Shown here: positions 1 to 7,911 of the stretch, one piece after another
Layout: each line of letters opens with the position of its first letter
How positions within the stretch are numbered: position 1 is the first letter of the stretch
Virus record (IMG/VR): IMGVR_UViG_3300049433_000028
Coordinates: 1-46,482 of that record
Length of the DNA: 46,482 bases
Source of the DNA: a virus
Strand: one strand, 5' to 3'
Program-made: the position numbers and the translations under genes
Notes under the pieces: model-generated
What the model was told of the DNA's origin: nothing
The model's database searches: none
Seen by the model: the letters and a program-made list of their open reading frames with translations, nothing else

Positions 1-127
1 GCGGCTCTTTCAGCTTGTGCTTCAGGAGAGCTGACACCATGCCGGCGTTCTTGGTGTAATCGTCCAGCGGATGGCCGTAGTCGGCGTTGCGGTCACCGTG
101 GGTGAGCTTCTGCGCTTCGAGCAGAAT
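1..127. repeat. Terminal direct repeat, left copy
   Basis: The first 127 bases are identical to the last 127 (46356-46482). An overlap of exactly 127 bases is the size a de Bruijn assembler using k=127 leaves at the ends of a circular contig, so this most likely marks circular closure and not a true virion-end repeat. An open reading frame runs through the joint without interruption, which supports joining the ends. Confidence 0.95.
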
Positions 128-172
128 GCTGCCGCCTCGGTCTTCGAGTAGTGCAGTTGGTGGATCAATCAT
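1..172 (-). CDS. DUF6378-like phage protein, N-terminal part (continues at 46482)
   Basis: The ATG is at 172-170. The frame runs off base 1 and continues at 46355 once the circle is closed, giving a protein of about 226 residues. This end supplies the first 57 codons, with the motif HGDRNADYGHPLDDY (about residues 25-39) that is typical of DUF6378 proteins in phages. The start overlaps the stop of the upstream cupin-like gene by 8 bp, so the two are probably translated together. The biochemical role of the family is not established. The conserved His/Asp/Asn pattern resembles all-alpha nucleotide pyrophosphohydrolases, but this is only a suggestion. Confidence 0.8.
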   Translation of the reverse strand, partial: MIDPPTALLEDRGGSILLEAQKLTHGDRNADYGHPLDDYTKNAGMVSALLKHKLKEP

Positions 173-629
173 TGCAGCCTTTTCCTATTGTTGAAGTTGA
201 ACCGGGAATAGTGTAGTCGCGCTCTAAAATATATTCTGCATAGTATTTCCACCCTTTGGGGCACCAGAAACCCCACTCTCGGCGGAATGGCGCGCGCAGC
301 CAAAGGGACCAGACTTTGCCAGCGCTACCCGACGGGATCTCGATCCGGTGTGGTGTCTCACCTTGGCGCCAGACAATGGAGCCAACCCCGTGGCGTTTTG
401 CCTTGCGAGGCTCCCACGCGTGGGAAGTCACTTCGTAGTAACTACCCCATATAACTAGCGAGAAGCTATCGCCTCTGTGATCGTGCAACGCTCTGTCATC
501 ATCGCTACGGAACCAGCGGTGAAGGTTCAGCCGCCAGCCGGCGGCGTACCAACTCTTGGGAAGCCAGAGGTGCCAGCGGTGCGTCTGCGGGTCGTCCGCT
601 GGGCCAATCGTCAGGTCTGGTTTTCTCAT
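165..629 (-). CDS. Cupin-like phage protein
   Basis: This 154-residue protein has the beta-barrel pattern of a small cupin. A metal-site-like LHDHRGD sequence lies about 50 residues in, followed by a strand-rich stretch and GETPHRIEI further on, where the second cupin motif would supply a His. The C-terminal part is rich in Trp and aromatic residues (WGFWCPKGWKYY). Similar proteins occur in many phages without an assigned substrate. A GTG at 671 would add 14 residues and overlap the phosphoesterase stop. ATG 629 is preferred because the extra residues look like linker, although no strong Shine-Dalgarno site precedes either start. Confidence 0.7.
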   Translation of the reverse strand: MRKPDLTIGPADDPQTHRWHLWLPKSWYAAGWRLNLHRWFRSDDDRALHDHRGDSFSLVIWGSYYEVTSHAWEPRKAKRHGVGSIVWRQGETPHRIEIPSGSAGKVWSLWLRAPFRREWGFWCPKGWKYYAEYILERDYTIPGSTSTIGKGCND

Positions 630-646
630 GGGTGGATGAGTGCCCG

Positions 647-1717
647 TTACAGTTTGGGAACCGACATCCACTGCATTTTGGCTTTCTTGGTGACAACGTC
701 GCAGTAGACCGGCGCGTCAAACGTGATGCCGTGGTCTGGATGAGTCATTGTGAAATTCTGGCTGGGCCGCTCAAAGCCGAAGTTGCTTGATGCCGCGTAC
801 TCGTCATAGCCTTTCAGCGAGCTGTTGCCGCGCAGACGCGCTGACAGCAGACGGGTGTGGAAGTGCCCAAACTCCATGACGTCAAAGTCCTGATTGACGG
901 CTTGGTTGCGCGCCAACTTCTTCTGTGCGCCGCGAGTGATGGGGCCGAGCGGGCCAATGATACCGTCACCGCCTCGGAACTGGTCACCGTGCGTCGTCAG
1001 GTAGCGCAGATCGTAGATCCGGTACAGTGCGTCCGAGTTGTCAGGGATGTAGAAGGTAACACGGTTGTCCAGCTCGAAGTGCTTGGCAAGGAACTGGTAC
1101 AGCAGCCAGCCGAAGCTGGTGTGGTTGCGATCTTTGCTCCACGTCTTCTTGGTGTCTCGATCGTGGTTGCCTGAGACGCACGGCAGGAATACCCTACCAA
1201 AATTGTCGGCCAGCATCGTGATGGCCGGTACAAGGTGCCCATACAGGTCCAGCAACGTAGGCATGGTGTTCAGCTCGTTGGTCGCTGCCAACTCATCGTG
1301 GATGTTTCCAGATACCATATCGCCCGCCAGTGGGCAGACGATACCGGGATAATCCATTTCCGGGCTCAGAATCTTCGATAGCGCGATAGTCGTCTCAATG
1401 ACGGCCCGCAACCGACGTTGCGCGATGACAATATTGAACTGGTTGACGCCGCCAACCTGCTCACGCCGCACATTCTCGCCCCAATGAAAATCACTCAGGA
1501 AGATCTTCGGCACGCCGGGCGACTTCGCGGCTTTGGCCGTATATACCCACTTGGGAAGCTGGAGCACGTTCACGGCAAGCTTCGCGGTGCCTACGTACTC
1601 TCGCATGATCTCGGCCGAGTTGGCTTCGCCTCGCGCGTCTTTCAGCTCAGCGCGGAGCCCGGCTATGATCGTCTCGGGGTCGTGCTGCGCTTTGAAATCG
1701 TTCAGGGTCTTCGCCAT
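647..1717 (-). CDS. Calcineurin-like metallophosphoesterase
   Basis: The 356-residue protein carries all the metal-binding blocks of the superfamily in order: SDFHWG (75-80), AGDMVSG (about 131-137), SGNHD (182-186), THGDQ (about 262) and FGHFHT (about 305). These bind two metals and hydrolyse phosphoesters. The phage relatives could act on nucleic acid (SbcD/Mre11-like) or on small phosphoesters, and the sequence alone does not decide. An RBS (GGAG, 8 bases before the ATG) overlaps the end of the preceding gene, so the two are coupled. The first 20 residues resemble those of the adjacent 91-residue protein (see findings). Confidence 0.88.
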   Translation of the reverse strand: MAKTLNDFKAQHDPETIIAGLRAELKDARGEANSAEIMREYVGTAKLAVNVLQLPKWVYTAKAAKSPGVPKIFLSDFHWGENVRREQVGGVNQFNIVIAQRRLRAVIETTIALSKILSPEMDYPGIVCPLAGDMVSGNIHDELAATNELNTMPTLLDLYGHLVPAITMLADNFGRVFLPCVSGNHDRDTKKTWSKDRNHTSFGWLLYQFLAKHFELDNRVTFYIPDNSDALYRIYDLRYLTTHGDQFRGGDGIIGPLGPITRGAQKKLARNQAVNQDFDVMEFGHFHTRLLSARLRGNSSLKGYDEYAASSNFGFERPSQNFTMTHPDHGITFDAPVYCDVVTKKAKMQWMSVPKL

Positions 1718-1720
1718 ATA

Positions 1721-1996
1721 TTACACTCCGCGTGCTTTAGCCGCTATCTTCGGGTCGGCAAACCACACACGCTTACCATCGCGAGTAGTTACGATATGCT
1801 TTTCAAACTGATCGCGGTAGGCGCCTATTTTGTTGTTGGACACTTTAGCAGCCCGCAGGAACGCGGACTCGTATTCATGCTCCTCGGGGCCGATTTTGAG
1901 CATGGCGGCAAACTGCGCCTGTATACGGGCGGGAATCACAATGTTGTCATCGTGAACCGAGCGGAAGTCAGCGAGGGTTTTCGGCTTAGAGGCCAT
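1721..1996 (-). CDS. Small protein sharing an N-terminal motif with the phosphoesterase
   Basis: A 91-residue protein of unknown function. Residues 5-18 (KPKTLADFRSVHDD) parallel the start of the next gene downstream (KTLNDFKAQHD), while the rest differs. The second half (VSNNKIGAYRDQFEKHIV) is helical and looks like a small helix-turn-helix or helix-loop-helix, followed by a basic C-terminus. It ends three bases before the phosphoesterase ATG, so the two genes form one translation unit and their products may bind the same partner. Confidence 0.7.
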   Translation of the reverse strand: MASKPKTLADFRSVHDDNIVIPARIQAQFAAMLKIGPEEHEYESAFLRAAKVSNNKIGAYRDQFEKHIVTTRDGKRVWFADPKIAAKARGV

Positions 1997-2022
1997 ACAA
2001 TTTTCCTGTCGGGGTGAAGAAG

Positions 2023-2469
2023 TTATATAAGCGCGGCTTCGGCGGCTCGACGTTTAACCAATCCAGAAAGAGGTTTTCCGCCTCCGTAGATCCACTTTGA
2101 AAATTGAAACTTAGCTGCGTCCCAATTTCCAGCTCTTGCCAGTCGCAACAGAGTACTGCCGGCGAGTCGCGCCAAACCCATGTTGTATGCGAAGTCAGAC
2201 AGAGCGGCGAGCTGGCCGGTATTTGCTCGTGGACAGAGCCGTTGTGCTGACACGGCTGTTCGGGACATGAGCAGCCATAAAAGGCCCTCAGCGGTGTCCT
2301 GAGTGATTGCAGGGTCGGCCAGGGATACGATTCGACCGTTGGCGTATCGGGTGAAGCCGTAGCCGATGGTTGGGATTCCGACCGGATCGAGGTACGGCTT
2401 TGCATAGAAACCCTCATAGCTTCTAGCAAGTCCGGATGCAAGGGCGGCGGCGGTATCATTTGCCGGCAT
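2023..2469 (-). CDS. Endolysin, T4-type lysozyme (glycoside hydrolase 24)
   Basis: The 148-residue protein has the lysozyme catalytic pattern EGFYAKPYLDPVGIPTIGYG, with Glu, Asp and Thr in the usual T4-lysozyme spacing. It also has the C-terminal structural signature W-x-GG-x(4)-GLVKRRAAE. It would cleave the MurNAc-GlcNAc bond of peptidoglycan. No signal peptide is obvious, so export probably depends on the holin encoded just upstream, whose stop overlaps this start by 14 bp. ATG 2469 is preferred over a TTG at 2505. No spanin pair is recognisable beside it. Confidence 0.9.
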   Translation of the reverse strand: MPANDTAAALASGLARSYEGFYAKPYLDPVGIPTIGYGFTRYANGRIVSLADPAITQDTAEGLLWLLMSRTAVSAQRLCPRANTGQLAALSDFAYNMGLARLAGSTLLRLARAGNWDAAKFQFSKWIYGGGKPLSGLVKRRAAEAALI

Positions 2470-2920
2470 GACGCAGTGACCGATCCGCGAAGAAGAAGCC
2501 GACAACCGAGCCCATTAGCTCAAGATCCCACACGGACGGTTTGAAGCTTTCCTCGGCCAACACGCCAATCCACAGCACCAGGACGATAGTGGCGAACGCC
2601 GGCCTGATAGCGCTATTCCAACCGTCGATCCACTTCACGCCGCTGGGCGCGCTGGCAGCCTTGAGGCCGAGCGTAAAGGCGTCAGCGTCGGCTTGGTCCA
2701 TGGCGGCAGCGTGCTGCACTTCCATCGTCTTGATGCCGAGATCGGACTGGACCTTGAGCGCGTCGAGCTGCTGAGTGCTCTTGGCGGCATCCAGATCAGC
2801 CTGGAGCTTCATACGCTCCATTTCCTGAGCATGCTCCTGACGGTTGTTCAGCCATGTGCTGACTTCGCCCCAGATTGCGCGGAATGCCGCGCCGCCAAAC
2901 AGTGAAATCAATGCGCCCAT
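2456..2920 (-). CDS. Holin, GTA-type three-transmembrane family
   Basis: The 154-residue protein has an N-terminal hydrophobic/amphipathic segment (about 1-22) and a long charged helix (25-80). The conserved block WIDGWNSAIRPAFATIV then leads into a membrane helix, and a last hydrophobic segment ends in GFFFADRSL. This layout matches the 3TM holin family of gene transfer agents and many phages. Its role would be to open the inner membrane for the lysozyme encoded immediately downstream. Confidence 0.82.
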   Translation of the reverse strand: MGALISLFGGAAFRAIWGEVSTWLNNRQEHAQEMERMKLQADLDAAKSTQQLDALKVQSDLGIKTMEVQHAAAMDQADADAFTLGLKAASAPSGVKWIDGWNSAIRPAFATIVLVLWIGVLAEESFKPSVWDLELMGSVVGFFFADRSLRHAGK

Positions 2921-2921
2921 G

Positions 2922-3149
2922 TTAGTAGTCGCTCGGCTTGTTTGGTGCGCCGGTGACCGCGTCGTCTACCGCGTCCATGAGCCCCTTTTTCTGGCCGGCG
3001 TCGTTCACGTTGCGGTCAACGGCTTGGCCAATGCCGAGCTGTTTGCCAAGCTCATCGTGGAGCATGTGCAGAATACCGCGCTTGTCGGTGCGAACAGGGT
3101 TCTGGCCCGGTGTTCGGTCAATTGTTACATTGTCAGATTGATCAGCCAT
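2922..3149 (-). CDS. Small hydrophilic protein of unknown function
   Basis: The 75-residue polar protein is rich in Asp, Asn and Lys, with no recognised domain, membrane segment or Cys. Its ATG overlaps the last 8 bases of the primase-helicase gene and its stop is one base from the holin start, so it sits on the boundary between replication and lysis genes. No function is assigned. Confidence 0.6.
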   Translation of the reverse strand: MADQSDNVTIDRTPGQNPVRTDKRGILHMLHDELGKQLGIGQAVDRNVNDAGQKKGLMDAVDDAVTGAPNKPSDY

Positions 3150-5532
3150 GAGAAACCCCTAGAAGGTCGTCGAGTGATTCGGGCTCGCTATCATCCCCTG
3201 TAGCTCGCCGTATGGCAAGCGGAATATCCAGATCCCAGCGGCCACCGGGCCGCGCTCCTGTCTCGTAATGCGCGAAGCGTTCCGAGCCGGTAGCTCTGCG
3301 CCATTCATCCACGTTTCGCCAGATCCAGAACGTGCCGGTGGCGTCTTGCTGCTTGTGCCCATTGAAGGGCGCGCGGCGCAAGATAGATCCGAGCCGCAAC
3401 TGCGATACGTTGGAACCGGTCAGGAAATCTTGCACTTCTGGCAGCTTCACGATGTCCCGGTCAAACGGTGCTGTCCGCTCTGCGATGGCCTCGGCTAGTT
3501 TCGTTTCCCATGTGCCTAGGTTCGCGGCGGCTACCTTGCGCTTCCCCATGGTGTCAGGCGGTTCGGCCTTGGGGTCGAACCCTACCAAACTTTCTTGCTC
3601 GAATATCCACTTTAGCACGCCGGCAGCGCGATCTGTGCTGAGGAAGCCTGTGAACAGATCCGTCTTCTCGGCGCGCGTCATGGTGCCGCCGGTCATTTCG
3701 GACATACCCCAACGCCGATCGTCGTTCTCAATGTGTATCGGATCTTCAAAGTTGGACGATGCCGTTATCTGGATACGGTTGCGGACTTCGTACACGTCGA
3801 GCCCCTTCTTCTCGATCCCTATTTTCTCGGCCGTTATCCACGGCTTTATCTTGTTGGCGACCGCAACGCGGTCCATCTTCGGCCCGTCGGTTTTCAACTC
3901 ATCCAACACAATCCACCAAGCGTCAGCCAGAACAGCGGTGAAACGCGCGTTAACGGTATCGCTGGACACTTCGCGCACATACCGCGAACCGAACAGCAGG
4001 CGCGGCACGGTGTACATGAGCGTCGTTTTTCCGTTGCCCGGTGTTTTGGAATATAGCAGCGGCGCAGATTCTATTTTGACGCCCGGATTGCGGAGCGCGA
4101 AGGCGTAAAATTTCAATAGCCAACGCCGAAAGTCATCGTCCTTTATGCGGCCAATCAGGAATTGCCATGCTTCCAACTCGTGGCATTTTGGGCGCAATGC
4201 CTCAACTTGCTCATGCACGTAGCGGTTCAAATACTTAACGTGGTCTTCGCTGTATACGCGCCCTTCGCCTGGGTGAAAGCCGAGCGCACCAACAACCTGT
4301 TTGGTGCGAGATTCTTCCAGAAACTCGTTCGGCTTGACCTTCTTCCGCTTCATGTTCCCCTTGGAATCTGGGAACTGCATGACGGGCATGTACGGGTTAA
4401 ACAGCATGTGCATCTGGCGCTCCCCCAGGCCGCACTCACCATGCTCGTCGAGCGATTCCATGCGGTTTTTACCTTCCTGCGGGAGAAAGTAATACTTGCC
4501 TTGGTTGAGCAGATATACGAGCCGGGGCTCTAGCAAGCGTTGCATCTGCGCACCGGGCCGAGTGTCTTCACCAACGTCTGGTTCGCTATTCGAGAATTCA
4601 GAATTGGGGTCCGTAGTGCCAGCTGGCACTACAGCGAAATCCTCTGGCGCACATACTTGTTCGCGGCGGAATTGCCCGATCGTGGCCGGGTTCTCGGCGT
4701 CGAGCCGGAACGTGCGCCACTTCTCGGCCGGCGTGTAGCCCGCCTTGCCATCGTACTTCTTGCCTAGACGGCTCCACGTATCCCACAGCAGCAAACCGCG
4801 CGGGCTACCGCGCGTCTCGTGGTGCAGGATGGCGCCTGTCTCCAGCCATCCACCCTCCCCGTCGTACGTCGCGTCAGGATCGCGCGACTTGAGGAACGCA
4901 ACTAGCTCCGTCTCTTCAGCCCGCGCCTGGATCGGCGCGACCGGTTCTGTGACCGCTTGGGGTGCAACCGGTATTTGCGCCCGCCAGAGCGCCGCTAATG
5001 CAGCCGGCAGGGCCGGTAGAAGGGACCAGTGGCCAAGGACCGCATCCCCATACACCCAAGTGTAGGGATATCCAGTCTCGGGGTGAATAGTCGGCGGGAG
5101 AACATCTTGCACTGTCAGGCCATTTGACGCTGCGCATCGAAACTCCAAGGCGTGAAAGGTTTTCGGCTTGGCGGGATCGTCGGGATTCGGCACCTTGTAC
5201 GGCGCCAGCTTGAAGCTCGGCAGCGGCGTGTCCAGGCGATACAGCAGCTTACCGCGACCCTCGCGGCCCGAGCTTATCTGCACCGAGTCTTCGGCGCCCA
5301 GGAGGTCTGACAGCGTTACACCGGCCTCAGCCAGCCACGCGGCGGCATGTTCGTAGTGGTCAATGTCGATAGAGCATGTGCCGCAGTCAGCGTGCCGCAG
5401 TCCGGCGCCCATGGCGCGCGAGTCGAACGGGAAGCCGGCAGCATTCCAGCCGGTAGCTTTCGGACCCTTGGTGCCGGGAGCAATGGCGACGAGTTTCCAG
5501 CCTGCGGCGAGATAGTCAGACCAGCGGCTCAT
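3142..5532 (-). CDS. Primase-helicase (Prim-Pol, PriCT-2 and SF3 helicase domains)
   Basis: The 796-residue replicative protein opens with a bifunctional primase/polymerase fold: KGPKATGW near 22-29, catalytic DID at 56-58, SSGREGRGKLLYRL at 88-100 and PPTIHPETG at 146-154. A PriCT-2 region (about 207-290, LHHET and LWDTWSR) follows, then a linker and an SF3/D5-like helicase. The helicase has Walker A SKTPGNGKTT (495-504), Walker B WWIVLDE (539-545) and a sensor-like TASSNFEDP. It would lay primers and unwind the fork for the family A polymerase. The linker peptide VVPAGTT (301-307) is encoded by a 20-bp palindrome repeated elsewhere. The C-terminus includes LDDLLG. Confidence 0.9.
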   Translation of the reverse strand: MSRWSDYLAAGWKLVAIAPGTKGPKATGWNAAGFPFDSRAMGAGLRHADCGTCSIDIDHYEHAAAWLAEAGVTLSDLLGAEDSVQISSGREGRGKLLYRLDTPLPSFKLAPYKVPNPDDPAKPKTFHALEFRCAASNGLTVQDVLPPTIHPETGYPYTWVYGDAVLGHWSLLPALPAALAALWRAQIPVAPQAVTEPVAPIQARAEETELVAFLKSRDPDATYDGEGGWLETGAILHHETRGSPRGLLLWDTWSRLGKKYDGKAGYTPAEKWRTFRLDAENPATIGQFRREQVCAPEDFAVVPAGTTDPNSEFSNSEPDVGEDTRPGAQMQRLLEPRLVYLLNQGKYYFLPQEGKNRMESLDEHGECGLGERQMHMLFNPYMPVMQFPDSKGNMKRKKVKPNEFLEESRTKQVVGALGFHPGEGRVYSEDHVKYLNRYVHEQVEALRPKCHELEAWQFLIGRIKDDDFRRWLLKFYAFALRNPGVKIESAPLLYSKTPGNGKTTLMYTVPRLLFGSRYVREVSSDTVNARFTAVLADAWWIVLDELKTDGPKMDRVAVANKIKPWITAEKIGIEKKGLDVYEVRNRIQITASSNFEDPIHIENDDRRWGMSEMTGGTMTRAEKTDLFTGFLSTDRAAGVLKWIFEQESLVGFDPKAEPPDTMGKRKVAAANLGTWETKLAEAIAERTAPFDRDIVKLPEVQDFLTGSNVSQLRLGSILRRAPFNGHKQQDATGTFWIWRNVDEWRRATGSERFAHYETGARPGGRWDLDIPLAIRRATGDDSEPESLDDLLGVSHG
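4613..4632. repeat. 20-bp perfect palindrome (copy 1)
   Basis: GTAGTGCCAGCTGGCACTAC is a perfect inverted repeat lying in frame inside the primase gene linker. The same 20 bases recur at 27259-27278 at the start of the portal gene, and a variant with AATT in the centre lies at 14628-14645 beside a terminator. Confidence 0.9.
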
Positions 5533-5954
5533 GCGCGATCAAGCCACGCTACGATAGCGTGCAGCTCGGCCGGCGTTCCGTCATTCTTCAGTTTGTTTGC
5601 CCGTAAGCTCATGATAGTTATGTTACCTTTTACGTAGCCAAGAGCCGGTACGCGCCGGTCTATAGACGGAGCTGCGTTTGGGTCTCTGCGGATTAGCTTA
5701 ATACCGAGAACCGGGCAATGCGTCGGAATCTCTAGGTCATCGTATACCAAGTTGAACGGGACGCCTTGTTTTTTCGCGCGACTACGGGCCGCGCACAGTA
5801 GCGCAACTTTAGGATTTGCGTCAAGGTATGCGCGATGTCGAGCGTTTATGGCCGGCCTGTTATTAGTCTCGTAGCGCTGCGCCGCAGCTTTAAATGCCGC
5901 TTTATTGGCGTGGTAGTACGCGCGTCGGGATCGGCGCAATGGGGTCTCGGTCAT
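5529..5954 (-). CDS. Endonuclease VII/HNH-like phage protein
   Basis: The 141-residue protein has a basic, Tyr/Arg/Ala-rich N-terminal helix. The conserved core THCPVLGIKL, then PSIDRRVPALGYVKGNITIMSLRAN, then KLKND is the pattern of a widespread phage family related to HNH/recombination endonuclease VII folds. A full Cys4 zinc site is not visible, so catalytic competence is uncertain. It is joined by ATGA overlaps both to the helicase upstream (5951-5954) and to the primase-helicase downstream (5529-5532), which places it firmly in the replication unit. It could resolve branched DNA or act as a selfish nuclease. Confidence 0.72.
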   Translation of the reverse strand: MTETPLRRSRRAYYHANKAAFKAAAQRYETNNRPAINARHRAYLDANPKVALLCAARSRAKKQGVPFNLVYDDLEIPTHCPVLGIKLIRRDPNAAPSIDRRVPALGYVKGNITIMSLRANKLKNDGTPAELHAIVAWLDRA

Positions 5955-7339
5955 GCTGTCAGTAGATCCGCGAATTCCGAACGGCGCGCACGGGCCAGCA
6001 TGAGCGCGTCTTGCACCGTCAGCTTACCGTTAACGCGCTCTAATACTTCAACGTCCATTGTACGCTTCGCTATTAGGTCATACACCAGAACGGTTCTATC
6101 TAGTCCAGCCTGAGCTTGTCGCATGGGGCCTATGCGCTCCATTACCTGTTCGCGTAGCTCGGCGTTCCACGTCTGCGTATAGAATGCAATAGCTCGGCCG
6201 CCGTACTGCAGGTTGAGCCCGTGACTAGCGCTCTGCGCCTGCAACAGCATGCCGGGCACTTTGTTGGCGTTCCAGTCAGCTTCATCCGCCTTGCTCTTGT
6301 ATACCCGCCACTTCGGGAAGCGCTCCAGCATTCGGATTGCTTCATGCTTGTAGTGATATACCACAAGGATGTTTTCGCCGCCCAGCTCGTTGTACAGGCT
6401 CTCCAACAGGTCCAGCTTTGCGTCGTGGATGGCGTGCCAGTCGTGCTCCGTATCTAGCACTGCGCCGCCGCTGATCTGTAGCAACTTCGTAGTCAACGTC
6501 ATGGCGATCGGCGCCGTAACTTCGCGCTCACCTATCTGCAGGAAGAAGTCTTCCTCCATCGTGTCGTACAGCTTCCGCGCTTCGGGCGGCAGCTCGCACT
6601 CGACTACGCTGTACAGCGGCTTCTTGACGTCAAACCAGTCTTCGGGGCGAAGCGCCAAGGTTATATCCGCGATGGCGGCGTATATCTCAGCTTCGGCGTT
6701 GGGGCGCGGGATCACTTGGTTGGTGTACGCCTCTAGGATAAACCAGCGCTTGAAGAATGCCTCATAACTTGTCCCTAAACGGTGACCGAAATCCAAAAAC
6801 CATATCTGACCCCACAGGTCCTTTAAGCCATTGGGTGAGGGTGTCCCGGTCAACTCGATGAAGCGCCCGGTAGACTTGGCAACTTGCGCAAGCGCACGTG
6901 CCCGCATCCCGCCTTGCTTTGTGCGATAGCCTTTCAGCTTCGTCGCTTCGTCCACTATCACGATCTTGAACGGCCATTTTGCACCTAGGTATGTTACCAA
7001 CCACTGCACGTTATCAAAGTTTATGACATAGATGTCAGCCGGCGTTACGAGCGCATCGCGACGCTGCGCCGCAGTGCCCAGGATCTGCACAACGCGGAGG
7101 TCTCTGAACTGGCGCCACTTTGCCTGCTCGGCGGGCCACACACTCTCACACACTGCCTTGGGTGCGATGACCAGCGCAGGGAAAAATTTCGAGCCCGCCA
7201 GCTTCAGCATGTCCAACACTTTGTAAACGATGCCGGTTTTGCCCATGCCCGGCTTGGCCCACACCGCAACGCGATGGTTGTCCATTACGAAATCGTAACC
7301 GACATCCTGCCAAGGCTTCGCTACGAAATCTTGGCTCAC
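5951..7339 (-). CDS. SNF2/DEAD-type DNA helicase
   Basis: The 462-residue superfamily 2 ATPase has Walker A AKPGMGKTG (28-36), motif II DEAT (130-133), motif III LTGTPSPN (163-170) and a C-terminal lobe with SHGLNLQYGG and the arginine-finger region EQVMERIGPMRQAQ. The last motif differs from the canonical QRxxRxxQ spacing but keeps the arginines. Such proteins are standard in the DUF2815/DUF2800/PolA replication modules of phages and probably remodel DNA or protein-DNA complexes at the fork. It overlaps both neighbours by 4 bp. Confidence 0.9.
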   Translation of the reverse strand: MSQDFVAKPWQDVGYDFVMDNHRVAVWAKPGMGKTGIVYKVLDMLKLAGSKFFPALVIAPKAVCESVWPAEQAKWRQFRDLRVVQILGTAAQRRDALVTPADIYVINFDNVQWLVTYLGAKWPFKIVIVDEATKLKGYRTKQGGMRARALAQVAKSTGRFIELTGTPSPNGLKDLWGQIWFLDFGHRLGTSYEAFFKRWFILEAYTNQVIPRPNAEAEIYAAIADITLALRPEDWFDVKKPLYSVVECELPPEARKLYDTMEEDFFLQIGEREVTAPIAMTLTTKLLQISGGAVLDTEHDWHAIHDAKLDLLESLYNELGGENILVVYHYKHEAIRMLERFPKWRVYKSKADEADWNANKVPGMLLQAQSASHGLNLQYGGRAIAFYTQTWNAELREQVMERIGPMRQAQAGLDRTVLVYDLIAKRTMDVEVLERVNGKLTVQDALMLARARRSEFADLLTA

Positions 7340-7602
7340 GTACGGCTCCGCGACTTGTAGTGTTTGACCAGCTCGCGCATCACTTCAACTGGCGTCATAC
7401 AGTCCGCCGCGAAAATTTCAACACCGTACATATTTAACTTATTATACCGCACTTGTCGTATGACGTCTTCGCTACTGAAATCTACGTAGGCGCGCTCCGC
7501 GAACATGCGCATCGGCTGTCGCACGTTGACATTCCATGAAAATGCTTTGTCCGGTGTCGCGCGCTGTTGCCCATCCCACGGACCGCCAATAAAGAGCGTC
7601 AT
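7336..7602 (-). CDS. Small GGPxDG-type phage protein
   Basis: The 88-residue protein begins MTLFIGGPWDGQ. This GGPxDG opening is seen in many small uncharacterised phage proteins. The rest alternates strands and helices with no catalytic motif. It overlaps the helicase start by ATGA and the VRR-NUC stop by 4 bp, so it is co-translated with replication proteins. Function unknown. Confidence 0.65.
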   Translation of the reverse strand: MTLFIGGPWDGQQRATPDKAFSWNVNVRQPMRMFAERAYVDFSSEDVIRQVRYNKLNMYGVEIFAADCMTPVEVMRELVKHYKSRSRT

Positions 7603-7910
7603 CGTCCATCCACCGATTCGGTGTAGTCACCGTAGTACGCGCTCATAAACTCGTCAACTAACTCGCGGGTGTAGAGCACGGCAACCAGACAGCGACACCG
7701 CGCGCTCTGCCGGTGATATCGCGCCTGCGTCGGTGAACAAACGCCGTCTTTCGACTTCGTTTCAACCTTCTTCATGCGCCCATTCGGCCACGTTATAAGA
7801 TAGTCAGGGAATCCGCGCTCAGACTCGCAATGCACTTTGTCACACAGCCCGCCGACTGCCTCGACACGCTCGACCAGATAGCTTGCAACAGTGTTTTCAG
7901 CTTTTCCCAT
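7599..7910 (-). CDS. VRR-NUC domain nuclease
   Basis: The 103-residue stand-alone VRR-NUC protein is of the PD-(D/E)XK type. A helical start leads to GFPDYLI (catalytic Asp), then VETKSKDG (the E-x-K pair) and SPTQARYHRQ (motif with Gln). The family cuts branched or Holliday-junction-like DNA and almost always accompanies the SNF2 helicase and PolA in this replication module. Upstream in-frame codons overlap the polymerase gene, and ATG 7910, just inside the end of that gene, is preferred. Confidence 0.9.
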   Translation of the reverse strand: MGKAENTVASYLVERVEAVGGLCDKVHCESERGFPDYLITWPNGRMKKVETKSKDGVCSPTQARYHRQSARCRCLVAVLYTRELVDEFMSAYYGDYTESVDGR

Positions 7911-7911
7911 A

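Noticed and set aside
1-127. True direct terminal repeats of the virion
   Set aside because: The length is exactly 127 bases, as expected from assembler overlap, and it lies inside a coding sequence. It cannot be excluded without read coverage, but it is not the favoured reading.
1418-2017. 199-codon plus-strand ORF opposite the phosphoesterase gene
   Set aside because: Antisense shadow. The minus-strand frames carry recognisable motifs and coupled starts.
1986-2459. 157-codon minus-strand ORF with ATGA overlap to the holin gene
   Set aside because: It lies entirely within the lysozyme gene in another frame. The lysozyme has clear catalytic motifs, while this ORF has a low-information Ser/Pro/Thr-rich sequence.
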